Source: Arthrobacter sp. E3 (GTDB lineage: Bacteria; Actinomycetota; Actinomycetes; Actinomycetales; Micrococcaceae). From it: DNA of 64,000 nt. Below the pieces are notes generated by a model that did no database searches, was not told the origin of the DNA, and was given only the letters and a program-made list of their open reading frames with translations. The stretch covers positions 124,001 to 188,000 of the forward strand of contig NZ_JAFMPX010000001.1 of assembly GCF_017353415.1 (NCBI RefSeq). Direction: 5' to 3'. A program made the translations under genes and the position numbers. This document shows, one piece after another, positions 1 through 8,329 of the stretch (the first letter of the stretch is position 1; the number at the start of each line of letters is the position of its first letter).

Positions 1-73
1 CAACGTGCCTCAATGTGCCGTGCGGTTTACTGTGCTGCTGTGTGGGCAGTGTTGGTGCTGCCGCCCGGGTGCA

Positions 74-967
74 TCAGTCCCAGTCGAAGAATCCCCTGCC
101 GGTTTTGCGTCCCAGCTCGCCGCGGGCCACCTTGTCACGCAGGATTTGCGGTGGCGCAAACCTCTCCCCCAGCGTCGAAGCGAGGTATTCGGCAATCTCC
201 AGCCGGACGTCCAGTCCCACCAAATCGGTGGTGCGCAGCGGACCAGTGGCGTGTTTATAGCCGAGCACCATGGCTGCGTCGATGTCCTGCGCACTGGCAA
301 CACCGTCCTCCAGCATGCGCATGGCCTCCAATGCCAAAGCCACTCCCAGCCGAGACGATGCAAAGCCCGGGGAATCCTTGACCACCACGGCGGTCTTGCC
401 CAACGCGGACACCCACCCCCTGGCGGAATCCACCACCATCGGCAGCGTGCGGCTGGCTACCACCACTTCGACGAGGGTGGACGACGGGACGGGGTTGAAA
501 AAGTGCAGGCCAATGAAGTTTTGCGGGCGGGCCAGCTCGGCAGCCAGCCCGGTGATGGACAGCGAGGACGTGTTTGAAGCGAGGAATGCCGTGGCGTGGA
601 GATGCTTTTCCACGCGTTGCAGGGAGGCAACCTTGAGATCTAAGATTTCCGGGACGGCCTCAACCACCAGGTCCTTGTCAGCGAAATCTGCGTAATCGGT
701 GGAGACTGCCAACCGGTCCATGAACTTACCGGCCCCGCCAATCTGTCCGCGTTCCAAGGACTTCGCCACGGCGGATTCCACCCGCTCACGTGCGCTGGCG
801 GCTGCGTCGCCGTCGCGCTCCACCACCAGCACGTCACAGCCGGCCAGCAGAAACGCGTGTGCGATCCCGGCCCCCATGCGCCCGCCGCCCAAAACGCCCA
901 CTAACTGCGGAAGGGTTGCTGAAATGACCCCTGAAAGTGCAGGAGCGTCGGGTTGGGTGGGGGTCAT
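74..967 (-). CDS. paaH: 3-hydroxyacyl-CoA dehydrogenase (PaaH/HbdA type)
   Basis: NAD-dependent oxidation of a 3-hydroxyacyl-CoA; with its two upstream partners it would complete the lower phenylacetate pathway or a beta-oxidation spiral. The 297-residue protein has the N-terminal Rossmann motif VGVLGGGRMGAGIA near residue 23, the SNTSSL segment, the catalytic-His motif GLHFFNPVP, and the C-terminal helical domain ending GRGFFDWD; the family norm is about 285. ATG at 967 overlaps the hydratase stop in an ATGA arrangement, so translation is probably coupled. Residues 6-16 are encoded by a copy of a dispersed repeat also found near 62.2 kb, so the N-terminal extension is odd. A further ATGA at 74 opens only a 15-codon frame. 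The paa assignment is inference; a general beta-oxidation role is the alternative. Confidence 0.85.
   Translation of the reverse strand: MTPTQPDAPALSGVISATLPQLVGVLGGGRMGAGIAHAFLLAGCDVLVVERDGDAAASARERVESAVAKSLERGQIGGAGKFMDRLAVSTDYADFADKDLVVEAVPEILDLKVASLQRVEKHLHATAFLASNTSSLSITGLAAELARPQNFIGLHFFNPVPSSTLVEVVVASRTLPMVVDSARGWVSALGKTAVVVKDSPGFASSRLGVALALEAMRMLEDGVASAQDIDAAMVLGYKHATGPLRTTDLVGLDVRLEIAEYLASTLGERFAPPQILRDKVARGELGRKTGRGFFDWD
921..950 (-). repeat. Dispersed CGACGCTCCTGC repeat copy inside the dehydrogenase gene
   Basis: Read on the minus strand this begins CGACGCTCCTGCACTTTCAG and continues GGGGTCATTTC. The same pattern, CGACGCTCCTGC followed by a T-rich then GGGGT segment, occurs three times at 62158-62284. 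Here it lies in frame within codons 6-16 of the dehydrogenase. Confidence 0.6.
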
Positions 968-1785
968 GTCGGCTTCCTGTCCTGCTTTTTGTCCAGGAAC
1001 GCCTGCATGCGCTCGAACTTGGCTGGGGATTCAAACAGTTCCGCCTGGGCGAGGTTGTCCACCGCCGGATGGGCCTCGCGTGGTGCGTGGAACACCCTCT
1101 TCGTGGCCTGCAGCGCCATCGGGTCTTGCGCACAGATCCTGTCCGCGAGCCCGTGGGCCGCATCCAACAGCCCCGCCTGCTCCACCAGCTCGGTAATGAG
1201 CCCGACTGCGAGGGCGCCCTCGCCGGTGAGGATGCGTCCGGCCAGCAGCATCGCCTTGGCGACGGGCTCACCCACCAATTCCTTGAGCCGCCACGTGGCA
1301 CCGGCAGCGGCCATGATGCCCAGGGACGTTTCCGGCTGGCCCATGCGCAGCGCCCGGGTGCCGATTCTGAAGTCAGTCGCATACGCCAGCTCGGCACCGC
1401 CACCGAGCGCGTACCCGTCCAGGGCAGCAATTACCGGCATGGGCAGCTTGGCAATCCGCTCGAATAGGCCGGAGTTGATGCCGGCCAGCGCATCCTGGCG
1501 CCGACGCCCGCGCAGTTCGGCGATGTCGGCTCCCGACGCAAAAATGCCCTTGATGCCAGCCACCTCATCCCCAACAGTGCCGTGAAGAATGAGCACTTTC
1601 GGCTGGGCCTCCAGCAGCTCACACACAGCGTGGAGTTCCGCGACCATGCGGGCGTTGATTGCGTTGCGCACCTCCGGCCGATTCAGCTGCACCACCACCC
1701 GGTCCGCCGCATCGGTGACCAGCAGCGTGGCAAAGGCCTCCTGTCCAGGGAGGTGTCCGGCGTCGTCCGTCACGGAGCCGTCCAT
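964..1785 (-). CDS. paaF: Enoyl-CoA hydratase/isomerase
   Basis: Crotonase-family hydration of a 2,3-enoyl-CoA, between ring opening and the dehydrogenase/thiolase steps. The 273-residue product shows VVVQLNRPEVRNAIN near the N-terminus, the oxyanion-hole region IFASGADIAELRG, and the core motif ALGGGAELAYATDFRIG with PETSLGI carrying the usual acidic residue. I start it at ATG 1785, which forms an ATGA overlap with the thiolase stop; a longer frame to 1833 would run into the thiolase gene and adds an Arg-rich stretch unlike the family. The middle gene of a tightly coupled three-gene operon. Substrate specificity cannot be read from the sequence. Confidence 0.85.
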   Translation of the reverse strand: MDGSVTDDAGHLPGQEAFATLLVTDAADRVVVQLNRPEVRNAINARMVAELHAVCELLEAQPKVLILHGTVGDEVAGIKGIFASGADIAELRGRRRQDALAGINSGLFERIAKLPMPVIAALDGYALGGGAELAYATDFRIGTRALRMGQPETSLGIMAAAGATWRLKELVGEPVAKAMLLAGRILTGEGALAVGLITELVEQAGLLDAAHGLADRICAQDPMALQATKRVFHAPREAHPAVDNLAQAELFESPAKFERMQAFLDKKQDRKPT

Positions 1786-3011
1786 CACAGGCCTTCCACC
1801 AGCAGTGCGGCGCCTTGTCCCACGCCGATGCACATGGTGGCCAGGCCCAGCCCTCCCGGGGATTCCCGTTCCAGGCGGCCCAGTAGCGTGACCACGAGCC
1901 GCGAGCCGGAGGAGCCCAGCGGGTGCCCCAGGGCGATGGCGCCGCCGTCGAGGTTGACTGTGCCCGGGTCCAGGCCGAGTTCGCGTATGCTGGCCAGCGA
2001 CTGCGAGGCGAACGCTTCATTGAGTTCGACGGCGGCCAGTTCGCCCACGCTTCTGCCTTGCCGTTGGAGGACCTTGGCTGTGGCGGCAACCGGGCCCATG
2101 CCCATGACTTCCGGGGCAAGGCCCGCGGCGGCCCCGTCGATGATGCGGGCGCGCGGGGTCAAACCGTACTTCTGGAGGGCGGCTTCGGAGGCGACGAGGA
2201 TGGCGGAGGCGCCATCGTTCAATGTTGAGGAATTGCCCGCCGTGACCACAGTGCCGCCCTTCACCACCGGGCGCAGGCCGGCCAATACATCCATGGTGGT
2301 GCCGGGGCGCGGACCTTCATCGTCGCTGACCACGGTGTCCGGATTGCGGCCGTGGACCGTGACGGGGACAATTTCTTCGCGGAGCCGGCCCGCGGCGATG
2401 GCAGCCAGGGCAAGTTCGTGGGAGCGCACCGAAAACGCGTCGCAGTCCTCCCGGGACGTGTTGTAGCGCCGGGCTACCTCTTCGGCTGTCTCCGTCATGG
2501 AGAACGTCATTTTGCCGTCACGGGAGAGTTCGCCGGAGAGGAAGTTCGGGTTCGTGAACCGCCAGCCGATGGACGTGTCGAAGCTGGCTCCAGGCTTGGC
2601 GAAGGCCTTTTCCGGCTTGGCCATGACCCACGGGGCGCGGGACATCGACTCGACGCCGCCAGCCACCACCAGATCCGCGGCCCCGGCCTTGATCATGTGG
2701 GAGGCCATGGTGATGGCGCTCATTCCGGAAGCGCACAGGCGGTTGACGGTGATACCGGGAACCGTGTCCGGGAAGCCTGCCAGTAGCCAGGCCATGCGGG
2801 CCACGTTGCGGTTTTCCTCACCGGCGCCGTTGGCGTTGCCCAGAATAACCTCATCCACCATGGCCGGGTCCACTCCGGTTCTGTCCACTAGTTCCTTCAC
2901 AACCAGTGCGGCGAGGTCGTCGGGACGGACTGTTGAGAGGGCACCTCCGTAGCGTCCCACGGGTGTTCGGACCCCGCCCACCAAAAACGCCTGCGGTGCC
3001 TTTCCCGACAT
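1785..3011 (-). CDS. paaJ: Acetyl-CoA acyltransferase (3-oxoadipyl-CoA thiolase type)
   Basis: Thiolytic cleavage of a 3-oxoacyl-CoA. The 408-residue protein has the nucleophile Cys in NRLCASGMSA near residue 90, the NEAFA motif, the His motif GGAIALGHPLGSSG, and the second Cys in TMCIGVGQG. The N-terminus (RTPVGRYGGALS, then GEENRNVARMAWLLAG) strongly recalls PaaJ/PcaF thiolases that act on 3-oxoadipyl-CoA. ATG 3011 is chosen because GGGAGAAGG sits 8 nt upstream; an in-frame TTG at 3032 would place the ribosome site inside the gene. First gene of the operon; a TetR-type operator lies about 70 nt upstream. A PcaF role in beta-ketoadipate catabolism is the alternative. Confidence 0.88.
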   Translation of the reverse strand: MSGKAPQAFLVGGVRTPVGRYGGALSTVRPDDLAALVVKELVDRTGVDPAMVDEVILGNANGAGEENRNVARMAWLLAGFPDTVPGITVNRLCASGMSAITMASHMIKAGAADLVVAGGVESMSRAPWVMAKPEKAFAKPGASFDTSIGWRFTNPNFLSGELSRDGKMTFSMTETAEEVARRYNTSREDCDAFSVRSHELALAAIAAGRLREEIVPVTVHGRNPDTVVSDDEGPRPGTTMDVLAGLRPVVKGGTVVTAGNSSTLNDGASAILVASEAALQKYGLTPRARIIDGAAAGLAPEVMGMGPVAATAKVLQRQGRSVGELAAVELNEAFASQSLASIRELGLDPGTVNLDGGAIALGHPLGSSGSRLVVTLLGRLERESPGGLGLATMCIGVGQGAALLVEGL

Positions 3012-3078
3012 GGCCACACCCTTCTCCCGCAAGCGTGCAGAGCGGCTGGACCCTCGGCACGCGACAGTCCAGCAAATT

Positions 3079-3092
3079 ACCGACCGTTCGTT
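3079..3092 (-). promoter_or_regulatory. Putative PaaR/TetR-type operator upstream of the thiolase operon
   Basis: The minus strand reads AACGAACGGTCGGT, an imperfect palindrome around CG-N2-CG. It resembles, from memory, the ACCGNNCGNNCGGT operators of TetR-type PaaR repressors of phenylacetate genes. It lies 68 nt upstream of the thiolase ATG in an AT-rich patch, where a promoter would be expected. No regulator gene is adjacent. Confidence 0.5.
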
Positions 3093-3163
3093 CTATAAAT
3101 ATTCCATGAGGTGGGCAGGTGGTCAACCATTTAGCCTGGCCGGGGCCGGACGGAGCTCCCTCC

Positions 3164-3231
3164 GTGAGAACGGGGCCAACACGCGAGAACGGCGTTTCAA
3201 ATCCGTCATGTCGCAAGCTGGCCCCTTCCTC
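3164..3231. repeat. Dispersed intergenic GAGAACGG repeat, copy 1
   Basis: A 68-bp segment with two GAGAACGG units 19 bp apart, followed by CGCAAG and GCCCCTTC; the GGGGC and GCCCC arms could pair. Copy 2 at 21669-21736 matches at about 52 of 68 positions by hand alignment. CCCCTTCCTCGGCGC at 3222-3236 recurs exactly at 3274-3288, so a partial extra unit follows. The 3012-3368 gap holds this element, the operator above, and the oligopeptidase promoter. Confidence 0.6.
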
Positions 3232-3368
3232 GGCGCAGCAGCAGAGCAAAGGGTCGACAACTACGTGGGTTCACCCCTTCCTCGGCGCGGCAACTTCGGC
3301 GCAGCTCGGCGCTGCGCTGTCGGCATACTCCTCCCCTCTGCCAGTCCTATCTCTATACAGTGGATTCC

Positions 3369-5579
3369 ATGAGCACTTCCGACGCCGCTGCAGCCCAGTC
3401 CGCCACGATTCCCGCCGCCGAGGCCACCATCAGGCCCCCGGTTGCGAAGAAGGTTCCCACCAACAGGACGCACCACGGGGACACGTTTGTGGACAACTAC
3501 GAGTGGCTGCGGGAGAAGGAAAACCCTGAGGTTCTGACGCATTTGAACGCCGAACAGGCCTATACGGACGCCCTCACCGCCAACCAGGAAACCCTGCGGG
3601 ACGATATTTTCAACGAGATTAAGAATCGCACTCAGGAAACCGATCTGTCCGTTCCCAGCCGCAAGGACGGCTGGTGGTACTACGGGCGCATGGTGGAAGG
3701 CCAGTCGTACGGCATCCAGTGCCGGGTCGCCGCGGAGAGCACCGGCGGCCTGGCGGACTGGACGCCGCCCGTCATTGAGCCCGGCGTGGACGTGCCAGGT
3801 GAGCAGGTCCTGTTGGACTGCAACGCCGAGGCCGAGGGCAAGCCCTTCTTCTCTCTGGGCGGAGCGTCCGTCACCCGCGACGGCAATTTGTACGCCTATG
3901 CCGCGGACTTTGCCGGCGACGAGCTTTTCACCATCCGCATCAAGGATCTGCGCACCGGCGAGCTGCTGCCGGACACCATTGAAAACGTGTTCTACGGGCT
4001 GACGTTCTCGCCCGACGGCAGCGCGCTTTACTACATGCTGGCCGACGACTCCTGGCGCCCACACCAGGTGAAATCCCACATTTTGGGCACTCCCGTGGAA
4101 AGCGACAAGGTCCTCTACCAGGAGGACGACGTCGCCATGTGGACCGGTTTTGAGCTCTCCGCCGACCGCCGCCACCTGGTGATCGGCATCGGCTGCTCCG
4201 AGTTCAGCGAAACCCGCATGCTGGACTTCGCGGCCCCCGAAAAGGGCCTGCAGTTGCTCATCCCCCGAGCCGCCGAGATCCTGTACGACGCCGAACCCTT
4301 CCTTCAAGACGGCATCGAAAAGGTGCTGCTCACCCATGACCGCGACGCCGTCAACTCCATGATTTCCGTGGTTGACGTGGCGGAGTTCAGCAAGCCGGTG
4401 GCCGAACAGCACTGGGACACTGTGGTGCCCCACGACGATTCGGTGCGCATCAACGGTGCTACCGTGACGGCCACCCACATGGTGGTTTCACTGCGCAAAG
4501 ACACCATAGAGCGCATCCAGGTGACCGCGCTGGAAGGCTTGGGAACGCCAGGGCAGGGCGCCGCCGTCGAGCCTGTCTTTGACGAGGAGCTGTACACGGC
4601 CTCGATGGGCGGGAGCGAATACGAGTCACCGCTGATCAGACTCATCTACACCTCGGATTTCACGCCGCCGCGCGTTTACGACTATGTATTGCCGCTTGCC
4701 GGGGCGGACGGCGAGCTGCTGTTGCGGAAGGAAACACCGGTGCTGGGCGGCTACAACCCGTCCGACTACGTGGCCGAACGCGTGTGGGCCACGGCCGACG
4801 ACGGCACGCAAGTTCCGTTGTCGGTGCTGCACCGCGCGGATTTGCCCCGCGATGGTGGGAACGCGGGCGTGGTGTACGGCTACGGCTCCTATGAGATGAG
4901 CATGGACCCCGGCTTCAGCGTGGCACGGCTCTCGCTTTTGGATCGTGGCGTGGTGTTTGTCGTTGCGCACGTGCGCGGTGGCGGCGAGATGGGCCGGCAC
5001 TGGTATGAGAACGGGAAGAAGCTGAACAAGAAGAACACGTTCACCGACTTTGTGGCGGCTACGGACTGGCTCGCTGCCTCGGGCTGGGTGGACCCCGCAC
5101 GCATCGCGGCCATGGGCGGCTCGGCCGGCGGGCTGCTCATGGGCGCCGTGGCGAACCTGGCACCGGAAAAGTACGCGGCCATTGTGGCGCAGGTGCCGTT
5201 CGTGGACGCGCTGACCACCATCCTGGACCCGGAGCTGCCACTCTCCGCGCTGGAGTGGGAAGAGTGGGGCAACCCGATCACCGACCCGGAGGTGTACAAG
5301 TACATGAAGGAGTACACCCCGTACGAGAACGTGCGGCCCGTGGCATACCCGAAGATCGCGGCCGTCACCAGCTTCAACGACACCCGAGTGCTGTACGTGG
5401 AACCGGCCAAGTGGGTGCAGGAACTTCGTGCCGTCTCGACCGGCACGGAGCCGATTGTGCTAAAAATCGAAATGGACGGCGGCCACGGCGGCGCGTCCGG
5501 CCGCTACGAAGGCTGGAAGACGCGGGCTTGGGACTACGCGTTCCTAGCCGACGCTCTCGAGGCTACGCAGCTACGCTGA
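3369..5579 (+). CDS. ptrB: Oligopeptidase B (S9A prolyl oligopeptidase family)
   Basis: Cytosolic serine peptidase cleaving short peptides after basic residues. It has an N-terminal beta-propeller half, starting with the family signature DNYEWLREKENPEV, and a C-terminal alpha/beta-hydrolase half. The catalytic triad is readable: Ser585 in MGGSAGG, Asp671 in SFNDTRV, His706 in DGGHGGASGR. At 736 residues it is slightly longer than the E. coli enzyme. ATG 3369 is preferred over the in-frame GTG at 3360; no Shine-Dalgarno is visible and TATACA at 3354-3359 may be a -10, so the mRNA may be leaderless or nearly so. Monocistronic; it converges with the GH3 gene across a long hairpin. Confidence 0.9.
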   Translation: MSTSDAAAAQSATIPAAEATIRPPVAKKVPTNRTHHGDTFVDNYEWLREKENPEVLTHLNAEQAYTDALTANQETLRDDIFNEIKNRTQETDLSVPSRKDGWWYYGRMVEGQSYGIQCRVAAESTGGLADWTPPVIEPGVDVPGEQVLLDCNAEAEGKPFFSLGGASVTRDGNLYAYAADFAGDELFTIRIKDLRTGELLPDTIENVFYGLTFSPDGSALYYMLADDSWRPHQVKSHILGTPVESDKVLYQEDDVAMWTGFELSADRRHLVIGIGCSEFSETRMLDFAAPEKGLQLLIPRAAEILYDAEPFLQDGIEKVLLTHDRDAVNSMISVVDVAEFSKPVAEQHWDTVVPHDDSVRINGATVTATHMVVSLRKDTIERIQVTALEGLGTPGQGAAVEPVFDEELYTASMGGSEYESPLIRLIYTSDFTPPRVYDYVLPLAGADGELLLRKETPVLGGYNPSDYVAERVWATADDGTQVPLSVLHRADLPRDGGNAGVVYGYGSYEMSMDPGFSVARLSLLDRGVVFVVAHVRGGGEMGRHWYENGKKLNKKNTFTDFVAATDWLAASGWVDPARIAAMGGSAGGLLMGAVANLAPEKYAAIVAQVPFVDALTTILDPELPLSALEWEEWGNPITDPEVYKYMKEYTPYENVRPVAYPKIAAVTSFNDTRVLYVEPAKWVQELRAVSTGTEPIVLKIEMDGGHGGASGRYEGWKTRAWDYAFLADALEATQLR

Positions 5580-5590
5580 TTCGAAGAATC

Positions 5591-5645
5591 GAGACGGGAG
5601 CCGTTGGCAATGTCTTGGAACAACATTGCCAACTGCTCCCGTCTC
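5591..5645. terminator. Bidirectional hairpin between ptrB and the GH3 gene
   Basis: Two stacked perfect 11-bp stems: GAGACGGGAGC pairs with GCTCCCGTCTC, and GTTGGCAATGT pairs with ACATTGCCAAC, separated by a single mismatch, with a 9-nt loop. It lies between two convergent genes. No long U-tract follows on either strand. The 13-bp palindrome GATTCGAAGAATC directly precedes it. Confidence 0.7.
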
Positions 5646-5682
5646 AAAAGGCTTGATGAACATCGCACTGAAAGCGCACCGC

Positions 5683-7635
5683 CTAGAAAAGGATGGAGAA
5701 GCCCTGCCAGCCGTGGCCAATCTGCGACGGCGACAACCAGCCCCCACGACCGTTGCCCGGGTACAGCCACAAGTTCCCGGCACCGTTCCGCGCCAGCACG
5801 TCGGCATTCCCATCGCCAGTGAAGTCCCCGGGACTGAATAGCATGTTGAACCCCTGGAAACCGTGGCCAACCTGCGACGGCGGCAACCAGCCCCCGCGAC
5901 CGTTGCCCGGATAAAGCCACAGATCCCCAGCACCGTTCCGCGCCAACACATCCGCGGCACCGTCACCGTTGAAGTCCCCCGGGCTGAAGATCATGTTAAG
6001 CCCCTGCCAGCCGTTGCCCACCTGCCTTGGCGACAGCCAGCCCCCGCGACCGTTGCCCGGATAAAGCCACAGATCCCCGGCACCGTTCCGCGCCAACACA
6101 TCCGCGGCACCGTCACCGTTGAAGTCACCTGGACTGAGGATGGAAGTGAACCCCTGCCAGCCGTGGCCCACCTGAACCCGGGGTAGGAAGCCGTTGTTCC
6201 CGGCCCCGGCATAGAACCAGAGGTTCCCGGCGGCATCTCGTGCCAACAGGTCTGCCCTGCCGTCGCCATTAAAGTCGCCTGGACTGAACACCAGATTGTA
6301 GATATTCCACCCGTAGCCGATCTGCACCCGCGAGAGCCAGCCGCCGTTGCCCCTTCCCGGGTACAGCCACAGGTTCCCGGCCCCGTCCCGCGCCATCACA
6401 TCGGCGTTTCCGTCGCCGTTGAAGTCCGTCATATATTCGGCGGAACCGGGGCCGAAGGCGGATGGGATGGCGGCGGCCTTGAGCTGGAGCACCTTCAGCG
6501 CAGCGGCGTTGACCACTGCAGCGAATGCGGAGCTGGATTGGGCCTGGCCCAGAACCGCGTTGTACATAGCCGGAATGGAGACCGGGTTGGCGCACAGGAG
6601 CATGCTCCCACCTGCGTTGAAGAAGCTTGTGGCCCGTGTGGCCAGCGACCAGGGCGCCAATTGTGCTGCGTTGCAGAGGTCGTCGGAGAGGATGACGCCG
6701 TTGAAGCCAAGGTTGCCGCGCAAGATGCTCTGCATGATGGTGGCAGAAAATGGGCCGATGTGAGTGGCGTCGATCCTGTCGTAATAGGCGCTGGAGACCA
6801 TGACGATGCCGGTTCCGGCCGTGACGGCTGCCTGGAACGGCTGCAGGTAGGCGTCGTTGCTGGTAGTGACTGTGTCATGGACGTTGCCGCTGGTGTCCGT
6901 GTTCGCCGTGACCCGACCCAGCCCCGGGAAATGCTTCACGGAGGTGACAATGTTCGCCTGTGTCATACCTGCCGCAAAGGCCAGTCCGTGGCTTGTGACC
7001 GTCTGGGGTGTGTAGCCGTATTCCCGCTGGTAGAAGCCGATGGGGGCATTGGACGGGGCGAAGGCGGCGCTGGGCACTGTGTCCAGCACGGGCGCCAAGT
7101 TCAGATTCAGCCCGGTGGCCGCCAGCTGGCTGCCCCACACGAGCGCATTGGCCCGCAGGGTCGCGGGCGCCTGCGAGCCCTGGGACAGTGCCGTGGGGAT
7201 CGTGGAGAAACCGGGCCCGCTGAGGACCTGAACGTAGCCGCCTTCTTGGTCTGTGCCCACCAGCATCTTGACGTTGCCCGTGGTGCCGGGCGAGACCCCC
7301 TGCGTCATCGCCCGCACGACGGCGGCCGTCGCGCCAGTGCCGGCGGCGCTGCGGCCGGAGAGGTAGACGTTGCCCACGTGGTAGTTGGACAGTGCGGACA
7401 TGGTTGCGGTGGAGGCACCTGTGGCGGCCGCGGCCACCATGAACAGCTGCCCGACCCGCTGCTCCATGGTCATGCGGGACAGCTGGACCGACGGCGACAA
7501 TGCTGCTGCAGCCATTGCGCCGGCCACTTGCGTGACCGGGGCCGGTGCCGCCGGTGCCGCGCCAACCCCGCAAAAGGCGGCGACAAGTGCGGTGGTTGTT
7601 GCGCAAAGCGTCAAGCGGCTGAGGATTTTTCGCAT
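5683..7635 (-). CDS. Secreted GH3 beta-N-acetylglucosaminidase-like protein with five FG-GAP/VCBS repeats
   Basis: Signal peptide of about 30 residues, then a GH3 catalytic domain at about residues 50-400, then five 50-residue repeats to the C-terminus. GH3 motifs seen: GTDQEGGYVQ, VKHFPGLGRV with NTDTS, and the nucleophile region VILSDDL. GLG replaces the GHG of proteobacterial NagZ, which I recall as normal in actinobacterial members. Each repeat carries DFNGDG-type calcium-loop motifs followed by LWLYPG and a GW-rich strand, the pattern of FG-GAP/VCBS propeller blades used in adhesion or carbohydrate binding. A peptidoglycan or chitin-fragment substrate is inferred. The repeats are nearly identical at DNA level, indicating recent duplication. 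Monocistronic. Confidence 0.85.
   Translation of the reverse strand: MRKILSRLTLCATTTALVAAFCGVGAAPAAPAPVTQVAGAMAAAALSPSVQLSRMTMEQRVGQLFMVAAAATGASTATMSALSNYHVGNVYLSGRSAAGTGATAAVVRAMTQGVSPGTTGNVKMLVGTDQEGGYVQVLSGPGFSTIPTALSQGSQAPATLRANALVWGSQLAATGLNLNLAPVLDTVPSAAFAPSNAPIGFYQREYGYTPQTVTSHGLAFAAGMTQANIVTSVKHFPGLGRVTANTDTSGNVHDTVTTSNDAYLQPFQAAVTAGTGIVMVSSAYYDRIDATHIGPFSATIMQSILRGNLGFNGVILSDDLCNAAQLAPWSLATRATSFFNAGGSMLLCANPVSIPAMYNAVLGQAQSSSAFAAVVNAAALKVLQLKAAAIPSAFGPGSAEYMTDFNGDGNADVMARDGAGNLWLYPGRGNGGWLSRVQIGYGWNIYNLVFSPGDFNGDGRADLLARDAAGNLWFYAGAGNNGFLPRVQVGHGWQGFTSILSPGDFNGDGAADVLARNGAGDLWLYPGNGRGGWLSPRQVGNGWQGLNMIFSPGDFNGDGAADVLARNGAGDLWLYPGNGRGGWLPPSQVGHGFQGFNMLFSPGDFTGDGNADVLARNGAGNLWLYPGNGRGGWLSPSQIGHGWQGFSILF
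5686..6426 (-). repeat. Tandem 150-bp coding repeats (five units)
   Basis: Five in-frame units, each 50 codons, begin with DFNGDG (DFTGDG in the last). Units 3 and 4 are almost identical in DNA, for example around 5885-5985 and 6035-6130. Such arrays can expand or contract by recombination. Confidence 0.9.
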
Positions 7636-7762
7636 GGTTCACACGGCTTCGGGTGGCGGTTTTTCCTTGCATTCCACCCTACGACGGTCCAGCCCAAATG
7701 GCTATGCTGCTGATGTCCCCGCAGCTGCGCTGATTCGCCCGCGGGCCGTTAGTTGCGCACCG

Positions 7763-8329
7763 CTAGTTGCGCACTACGGAGTAAATGGCCTCGGACGTCC
7801 ATTCGCCCTTGAGGTACATGTTCTCCCGCAGCACACCCTCCAGCTGCATGCCGAGGCGTTCACAAATGGCTGCCGATGCCCGGTTTCTGGCGTCGATCCG
7901 GGCCTCCACACGGATAAATTCCAGCTGATCGAAAGCCAGTTCCATCACGGTCCGGGCAGCCTCCGTGGCGTACCCTTGCCCGCGTACTTCCGGCGCCAGC
8001 GTCCAGCCAATCTCGCCCACCCTGCCGGGGGTGGCGTCCCCACTTTCGGGCTTGCCGCCGTCGTTCCATTTCAGTGCGATCTCCCCCACCAGCCCCGGCA
8101 CGCCGATGCGTTCCACCGCGAATGAGGCCCAGTCGCCCGGACCGGCAAATGGCTCCTCCACATATTTCGCGATCCGCCCCATGCACTGCGCATACGTTCT
8201 GGCCTCCCCATAGAGGTACTGGGCCGTTTCGGGCAGGCGCTGGTAAGCGAAGTAGGCGTCCAGATCTTCGGTGGCAAAGCGCCGCAGTACCAGCCGCTCC
8301 GTGGTCAACGGGTAGGGAATTTCAACCAT
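7763..8329 (-). CDS. GNAT family N-acetyltransferase (RimJ/RimL type)
   Basis: Acetyl-CoA-dependent transfer to an amino group; substrate unknown. The 188-residue protein starts VEIPYPLTTERLVLRRF, typical of the Acetyltransf_3 subfamily, and has the acetyl-CoA-binding loop APEVRGQGYATEAART and the downstream NRASAAICERLGMQLEG segment. ATG 8329 lies 8 nt inside the end of ackA, so it is coupled to the pta-ackA operon. An upstream in-frame extension to 8737 lies wholly within ackA and is discarded. Linkage to acetyl-phosphate metabolism may be incidental. Confidence 0.85.
   Translation of the reverse strand: MVEIPYPLTTERLVLRRFATEDLDAYFAYQRLPETAQYLYGEARTYAQCMGRIAKYVEEPFAGPGDWASFAVERIGVPGLVGEIALKWNDGGKPESGDATPGRVGEIGWTLAPEVRGQGYATEAARTVMELAFDQLEFIRVEARIDARNRASAAICERLGMQLEGVLRENMYLKGEWTSEAIYSVVRN

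Noticed and set aside
1-74. ATGA at 74 suggesting another coupled gene after the dehydrogenase
   Set aside because: The frame from this ATG stops after 15 codons; no supported gene fits in the remaining 73 bases.
3261-4478. 405-codon open frame antisense to the oligopeptidase gene
   Set aside because: It lies opposite clear ptrB coding sequence, has no family resemblance, and long antisense frames are common in GC-rich DNA.
5686-6426. Regular 150-bp repeats that could suggest a CRISPR array
   Set aside because: The repeats are in-frame protein blades with no spacer-like variation; no cas genes are nearby.
6538-7713. 391-codon open frame antisense to the GH3 gene
   Set aside because: Composition is a Gly/Arg/Cys-rich shadow of the conserved GH3 frame; no motif or ribosome site.
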